This document shows positions 1 through 7,606 of a DNA stretch of 64,000 nt, piece after piece (position 1 is the first letter of the stretch; every line of letters starts with the position of its first letter). The position numbers and the translations under genes are program-made. This DNA comes from Hungatella effluvii (GTDB lineage: Bacteria; Bacillota; Clostridia; Lachnospirales; Lachnospiraceae), in the NCBI RefSeq assembly GCF_003201875.1, contig NZ_QJKD01000002.1, positions 248,001 through 312,000 of the forward strand, read 5' to 3'. The notes beneath the pieces were generated by a model, which saw only the letters and a list, made by a program, of their open reading frames with translations, was not told the origin of the DNA and did no database searches.

Positions 1-176
1 TTCACGGACTCTTCCACGAGCTCCAATAGATGAGCGCTGCCCGGGTGGCTGTCTCCAAATGTACTTTCTACTATAATCTGAGGCTTCGATAAGTCATCCA
101 CTTTCCAGCCCATTCCCATACGCAGCGGATCCATCTCCGGCGCAAGTGCGCGGACCTCCTGACTCTTTAGTTTCAT
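1..176 (-). CDS. IlvD/Edd family dehydratase, N-terminal part (cut by window edge)
   Basis: Only the first 58 or so codons are present; the rest lies left of the window. The protein starts MKLKSQEVRALAPEMDPLRM and continues with a LSKPQIIVEST..GDSHPGSAHL block. This matches the N-terminal pattern of dihydroxy-acid/sugar-acid dehydratases, where a 'KPxI...PGxxHL' segment precedes the Fe-S ligands. These enzymes remove water from 2,3-dihydroxy acids or aldonic acids to give 2-keto acids. A TCCTCC-type ribosome binding site lies directly upstream on the minus strand. The gene runs away from a GntR regulator and a GntP permease and shares their palindrome at 216-231, so a sugar-acid dehydratase is more likely than biosynthetic IlvD. 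The family call is fairly firm; the substrate is inference. Confidence 0.72.
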   Translation of the reverse strand, partial: MKLKSQEVRALAPEMDPLRMGMGWKVDDLSKPQIIVESTFGDSHPGSAHLLELVEESV

Positions 177-215
177 AGCATTTCCTCCTGAATTCTATGT
201 TTTTCCTGGCAAAGG

Positions 216-231
216 CATAATACGTATGATG
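216..231. promoter_or_regulatory. Operator palindrome for the GntR regulator (dehydratase side)
   Basis: CATAATACGTATGATG. This is the exact reverse complement of the 16-mer at 1394-1409, in front of the GntP permease. It lies 14 bases downstream of the predicted -10 of the leftward dehydratase promoter, where a bound repressor would block transcription. Confidence 0.7.
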
Positions 232-245
232 TATTTTGTAAAACC

Positions 246-274
246 AAAATACCATACTCGCAGGACAAAGTCAA
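246..274 (-). promoter_or_regulatory. Promoter of the dehydratase gene
   Basis: On the minus strand: TTGACT (269-274), a 17-base spacer, TATTTT (246-251). The arrangement closely copies the GntP promoter at 1352-1380, including the same TATTTT -10 and the operator just downstream. Confidence 0.65.
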
Positions 275-352
275 CAAGGCATTGGAAAAATACAGGATAA
301 ACTTGTAAACTTACAGAATTATTAAGAATCGTGGTTCCTCATGAGGCTGAGA

Positions 353-429
353 GGGATTTCGCGGTTTCCCCTCCGCCAGGGAACCTGGGCCGGAGCGCTT
401 CCCTGGCGGAACGAAAACCCTGAAATCCC
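353..429. repeat. Large imperfect hairpin downstream of the GntR gene
   Basis: Outer arms GGGATTTC/GAAATCCC (353-360, 422-429) enclose inner arms TCCGCCAGGGAA/TTCCCTGGCGGA (372-383, 399-410). It starts right after the GntR stop codon. No T-tract follows on either strand, so it is not a standard intrinsic terminator. It may act as an mRNA 3' stabiliser. Confidence 0.55.
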
Positions 430-432
430 GGC

Positions 433-1152
433 TTAAGTTATTGACGAAAGCTGCTTTTCTTCTTTCTCCAGCTGTCGGAAGACTCTCCGGTTATAGATCA
501 GATGCATGTACATGGCACATTTTGCGCCTTCTGCGTCGCGTTCAGCGATGCAGTTTACGATTTCGCGGTGAGTCTCGATGGTTTCCTGACCCAGGGCGCG
601 GTTGGTTACATCGACAAACACGGCGATGGAGGAATTGATGACCGGAATCAGTTTTTCTACTACACTGTTGCCGCTGCAGGAGGCGATCATCGTGTGAAGA
701 CGGATATCGGCCTCCATGTGGTCGCGGCCGGATTTGATCAGCTCTTCAATCTGATCGCACTGGAGCTTCATCTCCCCGATCTGTTCCGGCGTCGCGTGAT
801 CGGCCGCCATCATGGCGATCTCAGGTTCCAGCATCAGACGTACGCTGACTAAGTCCAGCGCCAGCTTGGTCTTGTCTTTTACAAAGGTAAGTCCCAGCGG
901 ATCGTCGGTAATTCCCTGTCTCTCGGAGACGAAAGTGCCGGCGCCGCGCCGGATTTCCAGGATCTGCCGGGATACCAGGATCTTGATGGCCTCGCGAATC
1001 GTAGTACGACTGACGTTTATCATCTTGCCGAGTTCGAATTCATTGGGGATCTTAGCCCCTACTTCCAGATTGTTATCTATAATATAGTTTAATATGTAGT
1101 CGGCTACCTGCTCTGCCAACGGTTTTCCATTATAAAACTCTAAGCTGCTCAC
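433..1152 (-). CDS. GntR/FadR-family transcriptional regulator
   Basis: A 239-residue DNA-binding regulator, probably a repressor of the sugar-acid genes on both sides. An N-terminal winged helix-turn-helix (about residues 10-75) contains ELGKMINVSRTTIREAIKIL and the wing RRGAGTFV. A C-terminal all-helical FCD domain (about 85-225) has the His residues (RLHTMI, THREI, HLIYN) that often bind a metal and an organic-acid ligand in this family. The chosen start is GTG at 1152, because AGGAGG lies eight bases before it. A longer ATG start at 1209 would put that site inside the gene. A palindrome at 1275-1286 in its own upstream region suggests autoregulation. The family call is strong; the effector is unknown. 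Confidence 0.88.
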   Translation of the reverse strand: MSSLEFYNGKPLAEQVADYILNYIIDNNLEVGAKIPNEFELGKMINVSRTTIREAIKILVSRQILEIRRGAGTFVSERQGITDDPLGLTFVKDKTKLALDLVSVRLMLEPEIAMMAADHATPEQIGEMKLQCDQIEELIKSGRDHMEADIRLHTMIASCSGNSVVEKLIPVINSSIAVFVDVTNRALGQETIETHREIVNCIAERDAEGAKCAMYMHLIYNRRVFRQLEKEEKQLSSIT

Positions 1153-1274
1153 CCATTTTACCTCCTGTTGAATTGAGTTTATTTTAACATAGAACCGGCG
1201 TTTTGTCACCTGATGGCCGTTGAAATTGAAGGGTTGAGGGCTTAGAGAACGCCAGATCCATATCTGAAGAAGAG

Positions 1275-1286
1275 ATCATACGTATT
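1275..1286. promoter_or_regulatory. Operator copy in the GntR gene's own upstream region
   Basis: ATCATACGTATT is the core of the 16-base palindrome also seen at 216-231 and 1394-1409. It overlaps a possible minus-strand -10 (TATGAT), consistent with autorepression. The -35 for that promoter is weak. Confidence 0.6.
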
Positions 1287-1351
1287 TAAAGAAAATATGC
1301 ACAAAATAGAGTGGGATAATTTGTATAAAAAGTAAAATTATATGAAAATAC

Positions 1352-1380
1352 TTGACATATTTATCCGGTAATGATATTTT
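1352..1380 (+). promoter_or_regulatory. Promoter of the GntP permease gene
   Basis: TTGACA (1352-1357), a 17-base spacer, TATTTT (1375-1380). The expected transcript start is near 1387, just before the operator at 1394. Confidence 0.72.
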
Positions 1381-1393
1381 ATAGAGGCAAAGA

Positions 1394-1409
1394 CATCATA
1401 CGTATTATG
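1394..1409. promoter_or_regulatory. Operator palindrome for the GntR regulator (GntP side)
   Basis: CATCATACGTATTATG, centred on TACGTA, lies 13 bases downstream of the -10. It is identical, in inverted orientation, to the site in front of the divergent dehydratase. Confidence 0.72.
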
Positions 1410-1445
1410 AAAAAAGATAAAATGAAACAGGGAGGTATTTTTATT

Positions 1446-2810
1446 ATGGATTATGTAGCTAATCCGGCGCAGCTGATAACTGCCACACTGGTGGGGTTCG
1501 TGGTACTTTTGTTCCTGATTATTAAACTGAAGCTTCATGCGCTTCTGTCGGTTCTCATCGCGGGAGTCATAATCGGAGTTGGAAGCGGTATGCCGTTTTC
1601 GCTGGTTACTCAGGCTGTCACGGATGGTATGGGCAACACCTTAAAGGGGATTGCGCTGATCGTCGGACTAGGTTCCATGTTTGGCGGCATCCTGGAAGTC
1701 AGCGGCGCGGCGCAGGCGATTGCCGACAAGCTGGTGAAGGTATTTGGTGAAAAGAATTCCGCATTTGCGCTGGGGCTTGCGGGCGTTATCATCGGTATTC
1801 CGGTATTCTTTGATCCGGCTTTCATTATTCTTATGCCAATCGTTTATTCCATTGCAAAGAAGACGAACAAATCTTTACTATATTACGTGCTTCCGATGAC
1901 GGCGGGGCTCGGTATCGGATCAGCGATTCCGCCCACACCGGCTCCCATGCTGATCACGGGAAGCCTTCCTGTGGATCTGGGAACGGTCACGATCCTGGCA
2001 CTCGTACTCGTAATTCCGAAATATTTGATCAGCTACGCGGTAGCGGTTCCGTTTGCAAAGAAAATGTATGTACCGGTTCCTGAAAATGCCGTTATGGCTC
2101 CTGAAAAGAAAGAGGGCACTGCGGGTGGGCCGTCCTTCGGCCTGGTTATCTCCATCGTGCTTCTGCCGATTCTCCTGATTTTAATCAGCGCATCCGCAGG
2201 TATGATGACCGCGGAGGGCGCCGGAATGCAGAGATTCCTGGACTTCTGCGTATTTATCGGCCAGCCGTATCTGGCATTAATCATCGCCAATGTGGCCGGA
2301 ATCATCTTCCTGTGTGTGCGTAAGGGGATTACCATGGAGACGGTGGAGTCCGTTCTTGCAAAATCCCTTCAGCCTGTGGCCATGATTGTCCTGGTTACCT
2401 CGGCCGGCGGCGTGCTGCGTTACGTTCTGGATTATTCCGGGATGGGAACCCTGATCGGTAATGCCCTGCAGAATGCCAACCTTTCCATTATCCTTGTAGC
2501 CTATATTATTTCTACTCTGATGAGAATCGGCGTGGGCTCCACCACGGTGGCGCTGACTATGACACTGGGAATTGTAGCATCGTTTCCGCAGATTTCCACC
2601 TACTCTCCAATGTATCTTGCCTGCATCGGTATGTCCGCCATGTTTGGAGCGACCAGCTTCTCTCATGTCAACGATTCCGGCTTCTGGCTGACAAAGGAGT
2701 ATATGGGAATTGATTTAAAGACAGCGTTCAAATCCTGGACCCTGTATGGAGGCTTCTGCTCCATCCTGTCATTTATCGTATTGTATGCCATCAGCTTTAT
2801 CTGGGCATAG
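1446..2810 (+). CDS. GntP-family gluconate/sugar-acid permease
   Basis: A 454-residue inner-membrane symporter, probably moving gluconate or a related sugar acid with protons. The sequence is almost wholly hydrophobic with about 12 membrane segments. Family-like blocks include GLGSMFGGILEVSGAAQAIA, IPVFFDPAFIILMPI, GLGIGSAIPPTPAPMLITG and, near the end, FGATSFSHVNDSGFWLTKEY, a hallmark of GntP. The start at 1446 follows GGGAGGT; an upstream in-frame ATG at 1371 falls inside the promoter and was rejected. It is operator-controlled and followed after 24 bases by the esterase, probably in one transcript. The family is certain; the substrate is inferred from the neighbouring dehydratase. Confidence 0.9.
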   Translation: MDYVANPAQLITATLVGFVVLLFLIIKLKLHALLSVLIAGVIIGVGSGMPFSLVTQAVTDGMGNTLKGIALIVGLGSMFGGILEVSGAAQAIADKLVKVFGEKNSAFALGLAGVIIGIPVFFDPAFIILMPIVYSIAKKTNKSLLYYVLPMTAGLGIGSAIPPTPAPMLITGSLPVDLGTVTILALVLVIPKYLISYAVAVPFAKKMYVPVPENAVMAPEKKEGTAGGPSFGLVISIVLLPILLILISASAGMMTAEGAGMQRFLDFCVFIGQPYLALIIANVAGIIFLCVRKGITMETVESVLAKSLQPVAMIVLVTSAGGVLRYVLDYSGMGTLIGNALQNANLSIILVAYIISTLMRIGVGSTTVALTMTLGIVASFPQISTYSPMYLACIGMSAMFGATSFSHVNDSGFWLTKEYMGIDLKTAFKSWTLYGGFCSILSFIVLYAISFIWA

Positions 2811-2834
2811 ACGCAGAAAGAAGGGAGAATACAT

Positions 2835-3653
2835 ATGGCACTTTTAAATGTAGATTTTCACTCATACTACCTCGGAATGGATTCACCGCTGACCGTTCTT
2901 CTTCCTGAAAAAAGGGGAAGGAAGCCGGAGGCGGCCCCTGATAAAAAGTATCCCGTTCTGTATCTGCTGCACGGCCATGCAGACGACAACACCGCATGGA
3001 TCAGAAAGAGCGATTTGGAACTGCTGGTCCGGGATCACGATGTCATCGTGGTTATGCCGTCGGCACACAGAAGCTTTTATACAAATGGAAAATACGGGCA
3101 CCTGTACTTCGATTACATCACAAAGGAGCTTCCTATCGTTGTGAGCAATTTCTTTCCGGCATCCACCAGGAGAGAGGATACGTTTATCGGCGGTCTCTCC
3201 ATGGGTGGCTACGGAGCCTTAAAGGCGGCGCTGTCCTGCCCGGAGCAGTACGCCGGTGTCGCCGCAATGTCGGCGGCCAACAGCCCCTTCGAGGCCATGA
3301 AGGCGGCCGGAACCATGTTCTCGGTCTCCGATTTTATGGATAATGTTTACCACATTTTTGGAGACGAGGAGGAGTATAAGGGATCGAAGGACGATCTGGA
3401 GTATCTGGCGAAACAGACAGCCGCATCCACAGTGCCCAAGCCGAAAATCTACCACAGCTGTGGACAACAGGACCCTCTTTACAGTCTGAATGTGGAATTT
3501 AAGCAGTTTATGGAAACGAATTGCCCGGACCTGGATTACCATTACTGTGAATGTGAAGGGAACCACAACTGGGGCTTCTGGAATCCACAGCTGAAATGCA
3601 TACTGGAATATTTCGGACTGATTCCGGCCAGCCAGGAGAAGTCCGGTACGTGA
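2835..3653 (+). CDS. Alpha/beta-hydrolase esterase (EstA/esterase D-like)
   Basis: A 272-residue cytoplasmic serine esterase, with no signal peptide. The alpha/beta-hydrolase signs are clear: the oxyanion segment YLLHGHADD, the nucleophile elbow GLSMGGYGA with Ser122, an acid in GQQDPLY (Asp213) and the catalytic His in EGNHNWGFW (His244). Length and layout resemble tributyrin esterase, S-formylglutathione hydrolase and feruloyl/acetyl esterases. AGGGAG precedes the ATG. Lying directly after GntP, it may hydrolyse an ester or lactone of the imported sugar acid, but that is inference. Confidence 0.82.
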   Translation: MALLNVDFHSYYLGMDSPLTVLLPEKRGRKPEAAPDKKYPVLYLLHGHADDNTAWIRKSDLELLVRDHDVIVVMPSAHRSFYTNGKYGHLYFDYITKELPIVVSNFFPASTRREDTFIGGLSMGGYGALKAALSCPEQYAGVAAMSAANSPFEAMKAAGTMFSVSDFMDNVYHIFGDEEEYKGSKDDLEYLAKQTAASTVPKPKIYHSCGQQDPLYSLNVEFKQFMETNCPDLDYHYCECEGNHNWGFWNPQLKCILEYFGLIPASQEKSGT

Positions 3654-3714
3654 GAGCAGAAAGCCGGGAGCCGGTCCGCAGATATAGTTACACTGCCGAA
3701 CCGGTCCGCTGCTT

Positions 3715-3743
3715 TTGACGAATGAGACAGCCCGTGGTACAAT
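3715..3743 (+). promoter_or_regulatory. Promoter for the small gene at 3763
   Basis: TTGACG (3715-3720), a 17-base spacer, TACAAT (3738-3743), 20 bases before the start codon. Confidence 0.72.
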
Positions 3744-3762
3744 CGCAGTATGGAGGGGTGCT

Positions 3763-4023
3763 ATGATACATACAATCGATTTTTTATACGAGGTAAGAAA
3801 GTCAAAAGAGCTGGAACGGAGACTACTGGATAATATGAAAAACCGAAAAGAAGCGCACCTGCTGATTGGCGATTTTTCACTGGAATTCGATTTCGACAGA
3901 CGCATGGTGAATATTTCCTGCATGAATCCACAACACTCCTTTTTCCATAAATGCCCGCCGTTAGACTGGACGTTTGAAGAAATGGAAGAGACTGTGAAGG
4001 CGGTTGTGGGGGATAAAAAATAA
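3763..4023 (+). CDS. Small hypothetical protein (86 residues)
   Basis: Not recognised. An 86-residue soluble, charged protein starting MIHTIDFLYEVRKSKELERR. It looks like an N-terminal helix followed by a beta-rich middle (HLLIGDFSLEFDFDRRMVNIS) and a final helix (FEEMEETVKAVV). The start at 3763 is set by GGAGGGG seven bases upstream and by a strong promoter that overlaps the longer reading frame. A clear intrinsic terminator follows at 4039-4100, so the gene is a single transcription unit. That neat unit is good evidence that it is real, though no function can be given. Confidence 0.7.
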   Translation: MIHTIDFLYEVRKSKELERRLLDNMKNRKEAHLLIGDFSLEFDFDRRMVNISCMNPQHSFFHKCPPLDWTFEEMEETVKAVVGDKK

Positions 4024-4038
4024 TGAAATGTTTTTTGA

Positions 4039-4100
4039 TGAGAGTATCTGAAATGCTTCGGCCGGATTCGGCGGCGGGCGTTCTGGTACTCTCATTTTTT
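4039..4100 (+). terminator. Intrinsic terminator
   Basis: Arms TGAGAGTA (4039-4046) and TACTCTCA (4087-4094) followed by TTTTTT. It ends the small gene at 3763-4023. Confidence 0.8.
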
Positions 4101-4263
4101 GATTCATATGGGGCGGCGGCTTATGAAAAAGAAATTCCCCGGGAGGTGCACGTTGTCTTCCTGCATTTCGATGCAAAAGCCCGGACGGCTGTACGATTCT
4201 TTACAGACATCTTGGGTTCCAATCGTGATTGTGAAAAAAATGCTAATTTTTTAATAATAGTTA

Positions 4264-4292
4264 TTGTTATTATTTTAACGGTGTGATATAAT
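4264..4292 (+). promoter_or_regulatory. NADH oxidase promoter overlapped by a possible Rex site
   Basis: TTGTTA (4264-4269), a 17-base spacer, TATAAT (4287-4292). The 18 bases from 4264, TTGTTATTATTTTAACGG, match the Rex redox-repressor consensus TTGTTAANNNNTTAACAA at 11 of 14 defined positions and cover the -35. The promoter is well supported; the Rex site is inference. Confidence 0.65.
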
Positions 4293-4380
4293 GAGACCAT
4301 ATTGGAGATACTCTAATTATCTGAAGCATTTTTTAGAACTAAGGTTTTACTTATTAAATCATGAACAGGAGGATATTCAC

Positions 4381-5718
4381 ATGAAAGAAACTATTGTAGT
4401 AATCGGGGCAAATCATGCGGGAACGGCGGCGCTCAACACAATCCTGGATAATTATAAGGATAAAGAGGTAATCGCCTTTGATTCCAACAGTAACATCAGT
4501 TTTCTGGGCTGCGGTATGGCGCTCTGGATCGGCAAACAGATATCGGGACCGGAGGGACTGTTTTACTCGGATAAGGCGGCGTTTGAGGCAAAGGGTGCCA
4601 AAATATACATGGAGACTCCGGTGACCTCCGTCGATTATGATAAAAAGATCGTCTATGCGGCCGACCGCGAGGGCAATACGTATGAGCAGCATTTCGACAA
4701 GCTGATTTTTGCGACCGGTTCACTCCCGATTCGTCCGGCCATCGAAGGAATGGAGCTGGAAAATGTACAGTTCGTAAAACTATTCCAGAATGCGCAGGAC
4801 GTGATTGAGCGTTTGAAGGATGAGAGCGTAAAGCGCGTCGCAGTAGTCGGCGCCGGTTATATCGGCGTGGAGCTGGCGGAGGCATTTAAGAGAAACGGCA
4901 GGGGAGTGGTGCTGATCGACTGCGCGGAGACGTGTCTGGCCGGATATTATGACAGAGAATTTTCCGATCAGATGGCGGATAATTTAAAGGAGCACGGAGT
5001 TACGCTGGCCTTTGGAGAGACTGTGAAAAAGCTGGAAGGTTCCGTTCGCGTGCAGAAGGTAGTCACGGACAAGGGAAGCTACGACGCCGACATGGTGGTG
5101 TTTGGAATCGGCTTCAAGCCCAATACTGCACTGGGCGGAGAACAGATCAAGCTGTTTAAAAACGGCGCGTTCCTGACGGATTTATGTCAGGAGACCAGCA
5201 TTCCGGGCGTCTACGCGGTCGGAGACTGTGCGACTGTTTACAACAACGCGATTCAGGCCACAGACTACATTGCACTGGCGACAAATGCGGTCCGTTCCGG
5301 AATTATCGCGGCTCACAATGCCTGCGGTACGAAGCTGGAATCCGTGGGCGTTCAGGGCTCTAACGGCATCAGCATCTGGGGACTTAATATGGTGAGTACG
5401 GGAATCAGCCTGGCAAAAGCCGAGAAGCTGGGAATCGAGGCGCTCGCCACGGATTTCGAGGACTGGCAGAGAGCGGAATTTATGGAAAATGGAAACTATA
5501 AGGTAAAACTGCGCATCGTCTATGACAAGAACACGAGAGTGATTCTGGGCGCGCAGATCAGCTCGGACTACGATATTTCCATGGTGATCCATCTCTTCTC
5601 GATGGCGATCGAGGAGCAGGTGACCATCGATAAGCTGAAACTGTTCGATGCGTTTTTCCTTCCTCACTTTAACAAACCTTACAACTATATCACCATGGCT
5701 GCGCTGAGCGCGAAGTAA
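4381..5718 (+). CDS. nox: FAD-dependent NADH oxidase (Nox family)
   Basis: A 445-residue pyridine nucleotide-disulfide oxidoreductase that probably oxidises NADH with oxygen, giving water, and so removes O2 and restores NAD+. It shows an N-terminal FAD-binding block ([13 protein letters not shown]), a single redox-active Cys44 in [10 protein letters not shown] as in Nox and CoA-disulfide reductase, an NAD-binding block ([17 protein letters not shown]) and the second FAD block ([11 protein letters not shown]). Length fits Nox; there is no rhodanese tail. The start at 4381 follows AGGAGG; the upstream in-frame ATG at 4291 overlaps the promoter -10. The possible Rex site in its promoter fits an NADH-responsive gene. 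CoA-disulfide reductase is the main alternative. Confidence 0.87.
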   Translation: MKETIVVIGANHAGTAALNTILDNYKDKEVIAFDSNSNISFLGCGMALWIGKQISGPEGLFYSDKAAFEAKGAKIYMETPVTSVDYDKKIVYAADREGNTYEQHFDKLIFATGSLPIRPAIEGMELENVQFVKLFQNAQDVIERLKDESVKRVAVVGAGYIGVELAEAFKRNGRGVVLIDCAETCLAGYYDREFSDQMADNLKEHGVTLAFGETVKKLEGSVRVQKVVTDKGSYDADMVVFGIGFKPNTALGGEQIKLFKNGAFLTDLCQETSIPGVYAVGDCATVYNNAIQATDYIALATNAVRSGIIAAHNACGTKLESVGVQGSNGISIWGLNMVSTGISLAKAEKLGIEALATDFEDWQRAEFMENGNYKVKLRIVYDKNTRVILGAQISSDYDISMVIHLFSMAIEEQVTIDKLKLFDAFFLPHFNKPYNYITMAALSAK

Positions 5719-5775
5719 GAAGGCCGGGAACGGCAACTGGTCCCCCGAATGAATGCAAAAAGTTACCTCCGGTAA

Positions 5776-5804
5776 TTTACAACCGCCATGGCTCGTGTTA
5801 AAAT
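5776..5804 (+). promoter_or_regulatory. Promoter of the NAD-dependent hydroxyacid dehydrogenase gene
   Basis: TTTACA (5776-5781), a 17-base spacer, TAAAAT (5799-5804). Confidence 0.6.
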
Positions 5805-5846
5805 CGAAATAGAAGACGGACAATACGAGAAGGAGGATAAGGATAC

Positions 5847-6710
5847 ATGAAAAAGGTGGGATTTATCGGAATCGGGATCATGGGGAAATCCATGGTGCGC
5901 AACCTGATGAAAGCTGGTTTTGAGGTGGCGGTTTACACGAGAACAAAGGAAAAAGCAGAGGATGTGATCGCTGAGGGCGCTGTCTGGTGCGAGGACGTGA
6001 AGACCTGTGCCGCCGGACGTGACGCGGTGATTACCATCGTGGGATATCCGAAGGATGTGGAAGAAGTATATTTTGGGGACGATGGAATCATTGCCAGTGC
6101 AGATCCGGGTACATTTCTGATTGATATGACGACGACCAGCCCGAAGCTGGCGGTCAGGATATACGAAGATGCCGCAAAAGCGGGTCTGAAGGCCCTGGAT
6201 GCACCTGTAACCGGCGGAGACACAGGGGCGAGAGAGGGAACGCTGACGATCCTGGCCGGCGGAGATGAAGCAGACTTTAACGCGTGCATGCCGCTCTTTG
6301 AAGCCATGGGAAAGAACATCAAGTACGAGGGAAAAGCGGGCAATGGCCAGCATACGAAGATGTGCAACCAGATTGCCATAGCCGGCGCGATCTCCGGCGT
6401 ATGCGAGGCTATGGTCTATGCGAAGGCCACCGGACTCGACGTGGGCCAGATGGTGGATTCGATCGGAACGGGAGCGGCGGGCAGCGCACAGCTTAAGACG
6501 GTAGCACCGCGTATCCTTGTTGGCGATTTTGATCCCGGCTTCTTTATCCGGCACTTTATCAAGGATATGAAGCTCGCTTCCGAGGAAGCGGAGAACGCAG
6601 GGGTTCATCTGGGCGTGCTAGACTATGTGCTTTCCATGTATGAAGATATGGAGGCGCAGGGAAAAGGAAGTCTGGGGACTCAGGCGCTGGTTCAGTATTA
6701 CCAGTGGTAG
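5847..6710 (+). CDS. 3-hydroxyisobutyrate dehydrogenase family oxidoreductase (tartronate-semialdehyde reductase-like)
   Basis: A 287-residue cytosolic beta-hydroxyacid dehydrogenase that uses NAD(P). It starts with the Rossmann motif GFIGIGIMGKSMVRNL, carries the substrate-binding signature DAPVTGGDTGAREGTL and the catalytic Lys171 in GNGQHTKMCNQ, and ends with the all-helical dimer domain. Members reduce tartronate semialdehyde, succinate semialdehyde or 3-hydroxyisobutyrate semialdehyde; these cannot be told apart by eye. AAGGAGGAT precedes the ATG. It forms a single-gene unit between its own promoter and a perfect terminator. The nearby sugar-acid module makes a tartronate-semialdehyde role plausible. 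Confidence 0.88.
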   Translation: MKKVGFIGIGIMGKSMVRNLMKAGFEVAVYTRTKEKAEDVIAEGAVWCEDVKTCAAGRDAVITIVGYPKDVEEVYFGDDGIIASADPGTFLIDMTTTSPKLAVRIYEDAAKAGLKALDAPVTGGDTGAREGTLTILAGGDEADFNACMPLFEAMGKNIKYEGKAGNGQHTKMCNQIAIAGAISGVCEAMVYAKATGLDVGQMVDSIGTGAAGSAQLKTVAPRILVGDFDPGFFIRHFIKDMKLASEEAENAGVHLGVLDYVLSMYEDMEAQGKGSLGTQALVQYYQW

Positions 6711-6730
6711 AGGAAAATGAAGATATAGCA

Positions 6731-6778
6731 GAAAATGCGGAGGTCTGCCGGGAACAACCGGCGGACTTCCGCATTTTC
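6731..6778. terminator. Bidirectional terminator
   Basis: A 21-base stem: arms 6731-6751 and 6758-6778 with loop GAACAA, flanked by GAAAA and TTTTC. It serves the dehydrogenase on the plus strand. Confidence 0.85.
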
Positions 6779-6788
6779 CATTACTTAT

Positions 6789-6847
6789 AAGGAAAGAGTT
6801 CAGCCTTCGCATACGGCAGCCGTATGCGAAGACTGAACTCTTTCCTT
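6789..6847. terminator. Long hairpin terminator at the end of lepB
   Basis: Arms begin AAGGAAAGAGTTCAG and end CTGAACTCTTTCCTT, with one mismatch and a short loop around 6818. It overlaps the lepB stop codon, so lepB transcripts end in this stem. Confidence 0.75.
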
Positions 6848-7412
6848 ATTCGATTTTTCCGATGCCCGGATAATACCGGAACAGTACTTTTGCAATGATT
6901 TTATCACGCTTTACGTATTTATTCTCCCAGCGCCTGGCGTCTGCGGAGAAATTACGGTTATCGCCCATCATAAAGTAGGAATCCTCCGGCACTTCGAAGC
7001 GGACCGGCGGTTCCGGGTCCATGGGCTCCCGAATGTAAGGTTCGTCGAGAGGCGTCTCAGATCCGTTTAAATAGACCTTTCCATCGATGATAACAACGGT
7101 GTCTCCGGGCAGACCGATAATCCGTTTTACATAGTAAATGGTACCGGTCGGATCATCCGGAAAGTGAAAGATAACGATGTCGCCGCGCTTTGGATCGCCG
7201 AATCTGTAAGACAGCCTGGAACCGATGACACGGTCTCCGGTCATGATTGTATTTTCCATGGAGCCGCTTGGAACCTTGCTGTTTGCGATGATGAAGTTGT
7301 TCAGAACAAAGGCGATGACGGCCGCCGCAATAATAATTTTAATCCAGCTTATGATCTCGGCCTTCCAGTCAAATGCCTCGCTCTTCTCCAGTCTGTTATC
7401 TTCCTTTTTCAT
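6846..7412 (-). CDS. lepB: Signal peptidase I
   Basis: A 188-residue membrane-anchored serine protease that removes signal peptides from exported proteins. One membrane segment (about residues 20-44, IISWIKIIIAAAVIAF...) is followed by the catalytic Ser51 in KVPSGSMENT, the catalytic Lys96 in YYVKRIIGLPGD and the box GDNRNFSADAR. This is the usual Gram-positive SipS-like architecture. The start at 7412 follows AGAAGG; longer in-frame starts lack a binding site. It is a single gene with its own hairpin terminator. Confidence 0.93.
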   Translation of the reverse strand: MKKEDNRLEKSEAFDWKAEIISWIKIIIAAAVIAFVLNNFIIANSKVPSGSMENTIMTGDRVIGSRLSYRFGDPKRGDIVIFHFPDDPTGTIYYVKRIIGLPGDTVVIIDGKVYLNGSETPLDEPYIREPMDPEPPVRFEVPEDSYFMMGDNRNFSADARRWENKYVKRDKIIAKVLFRYYPGIGKIE

Positions 7413-7485
7413 AGAGACCTTCTTTTCTATCCATATATTTTGTCCATAAGAGAGTTTAAATGAGTTTCCGGGATTCCGCAAGGGG

Positions 7486-7506
7486 TTTTCTTAAATGGTA
7501 AGAAAA
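7486..7506. promoter_or_regulatory. Perfect palindrome between lepB and the DUF3810 gene
   Basis: Arms TTTTCTTA (7486-7493) and TAAGAAAA (7499-7506) around AATGG. It lies between divergent genes and may be an operator; the binding protein is unknown. Confidence 0.4.
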
Positions 7507-7606
7507 TATTCACAAACATTCCACGAAATGTCCATAAAAATATGGTACCGTTATTTTAAACAATCCGCTGTGTGGGGCATGGCGGAATACTTCGGGGGGA
7601 AGACGT

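Noticed and set aside
502..1087. Two plus-strand frames opposite the GntR gene
   Set aside because: Antisense shadows without binding sites; the minus-strand product has clear GntR domains.
4023..4286. 87-codon plus-strand frame after the small gene at 3763
   Set aside because: It runs straight through a clear intrinsic terminator (4039-4100) and has no ribosome binding site.
6789..6847. Long stem considered as an insertion-sequence end
   Set aside because: It has a short loop, overlaps the lepB stop codon and behaves like a terminator; no transposase is nearby.
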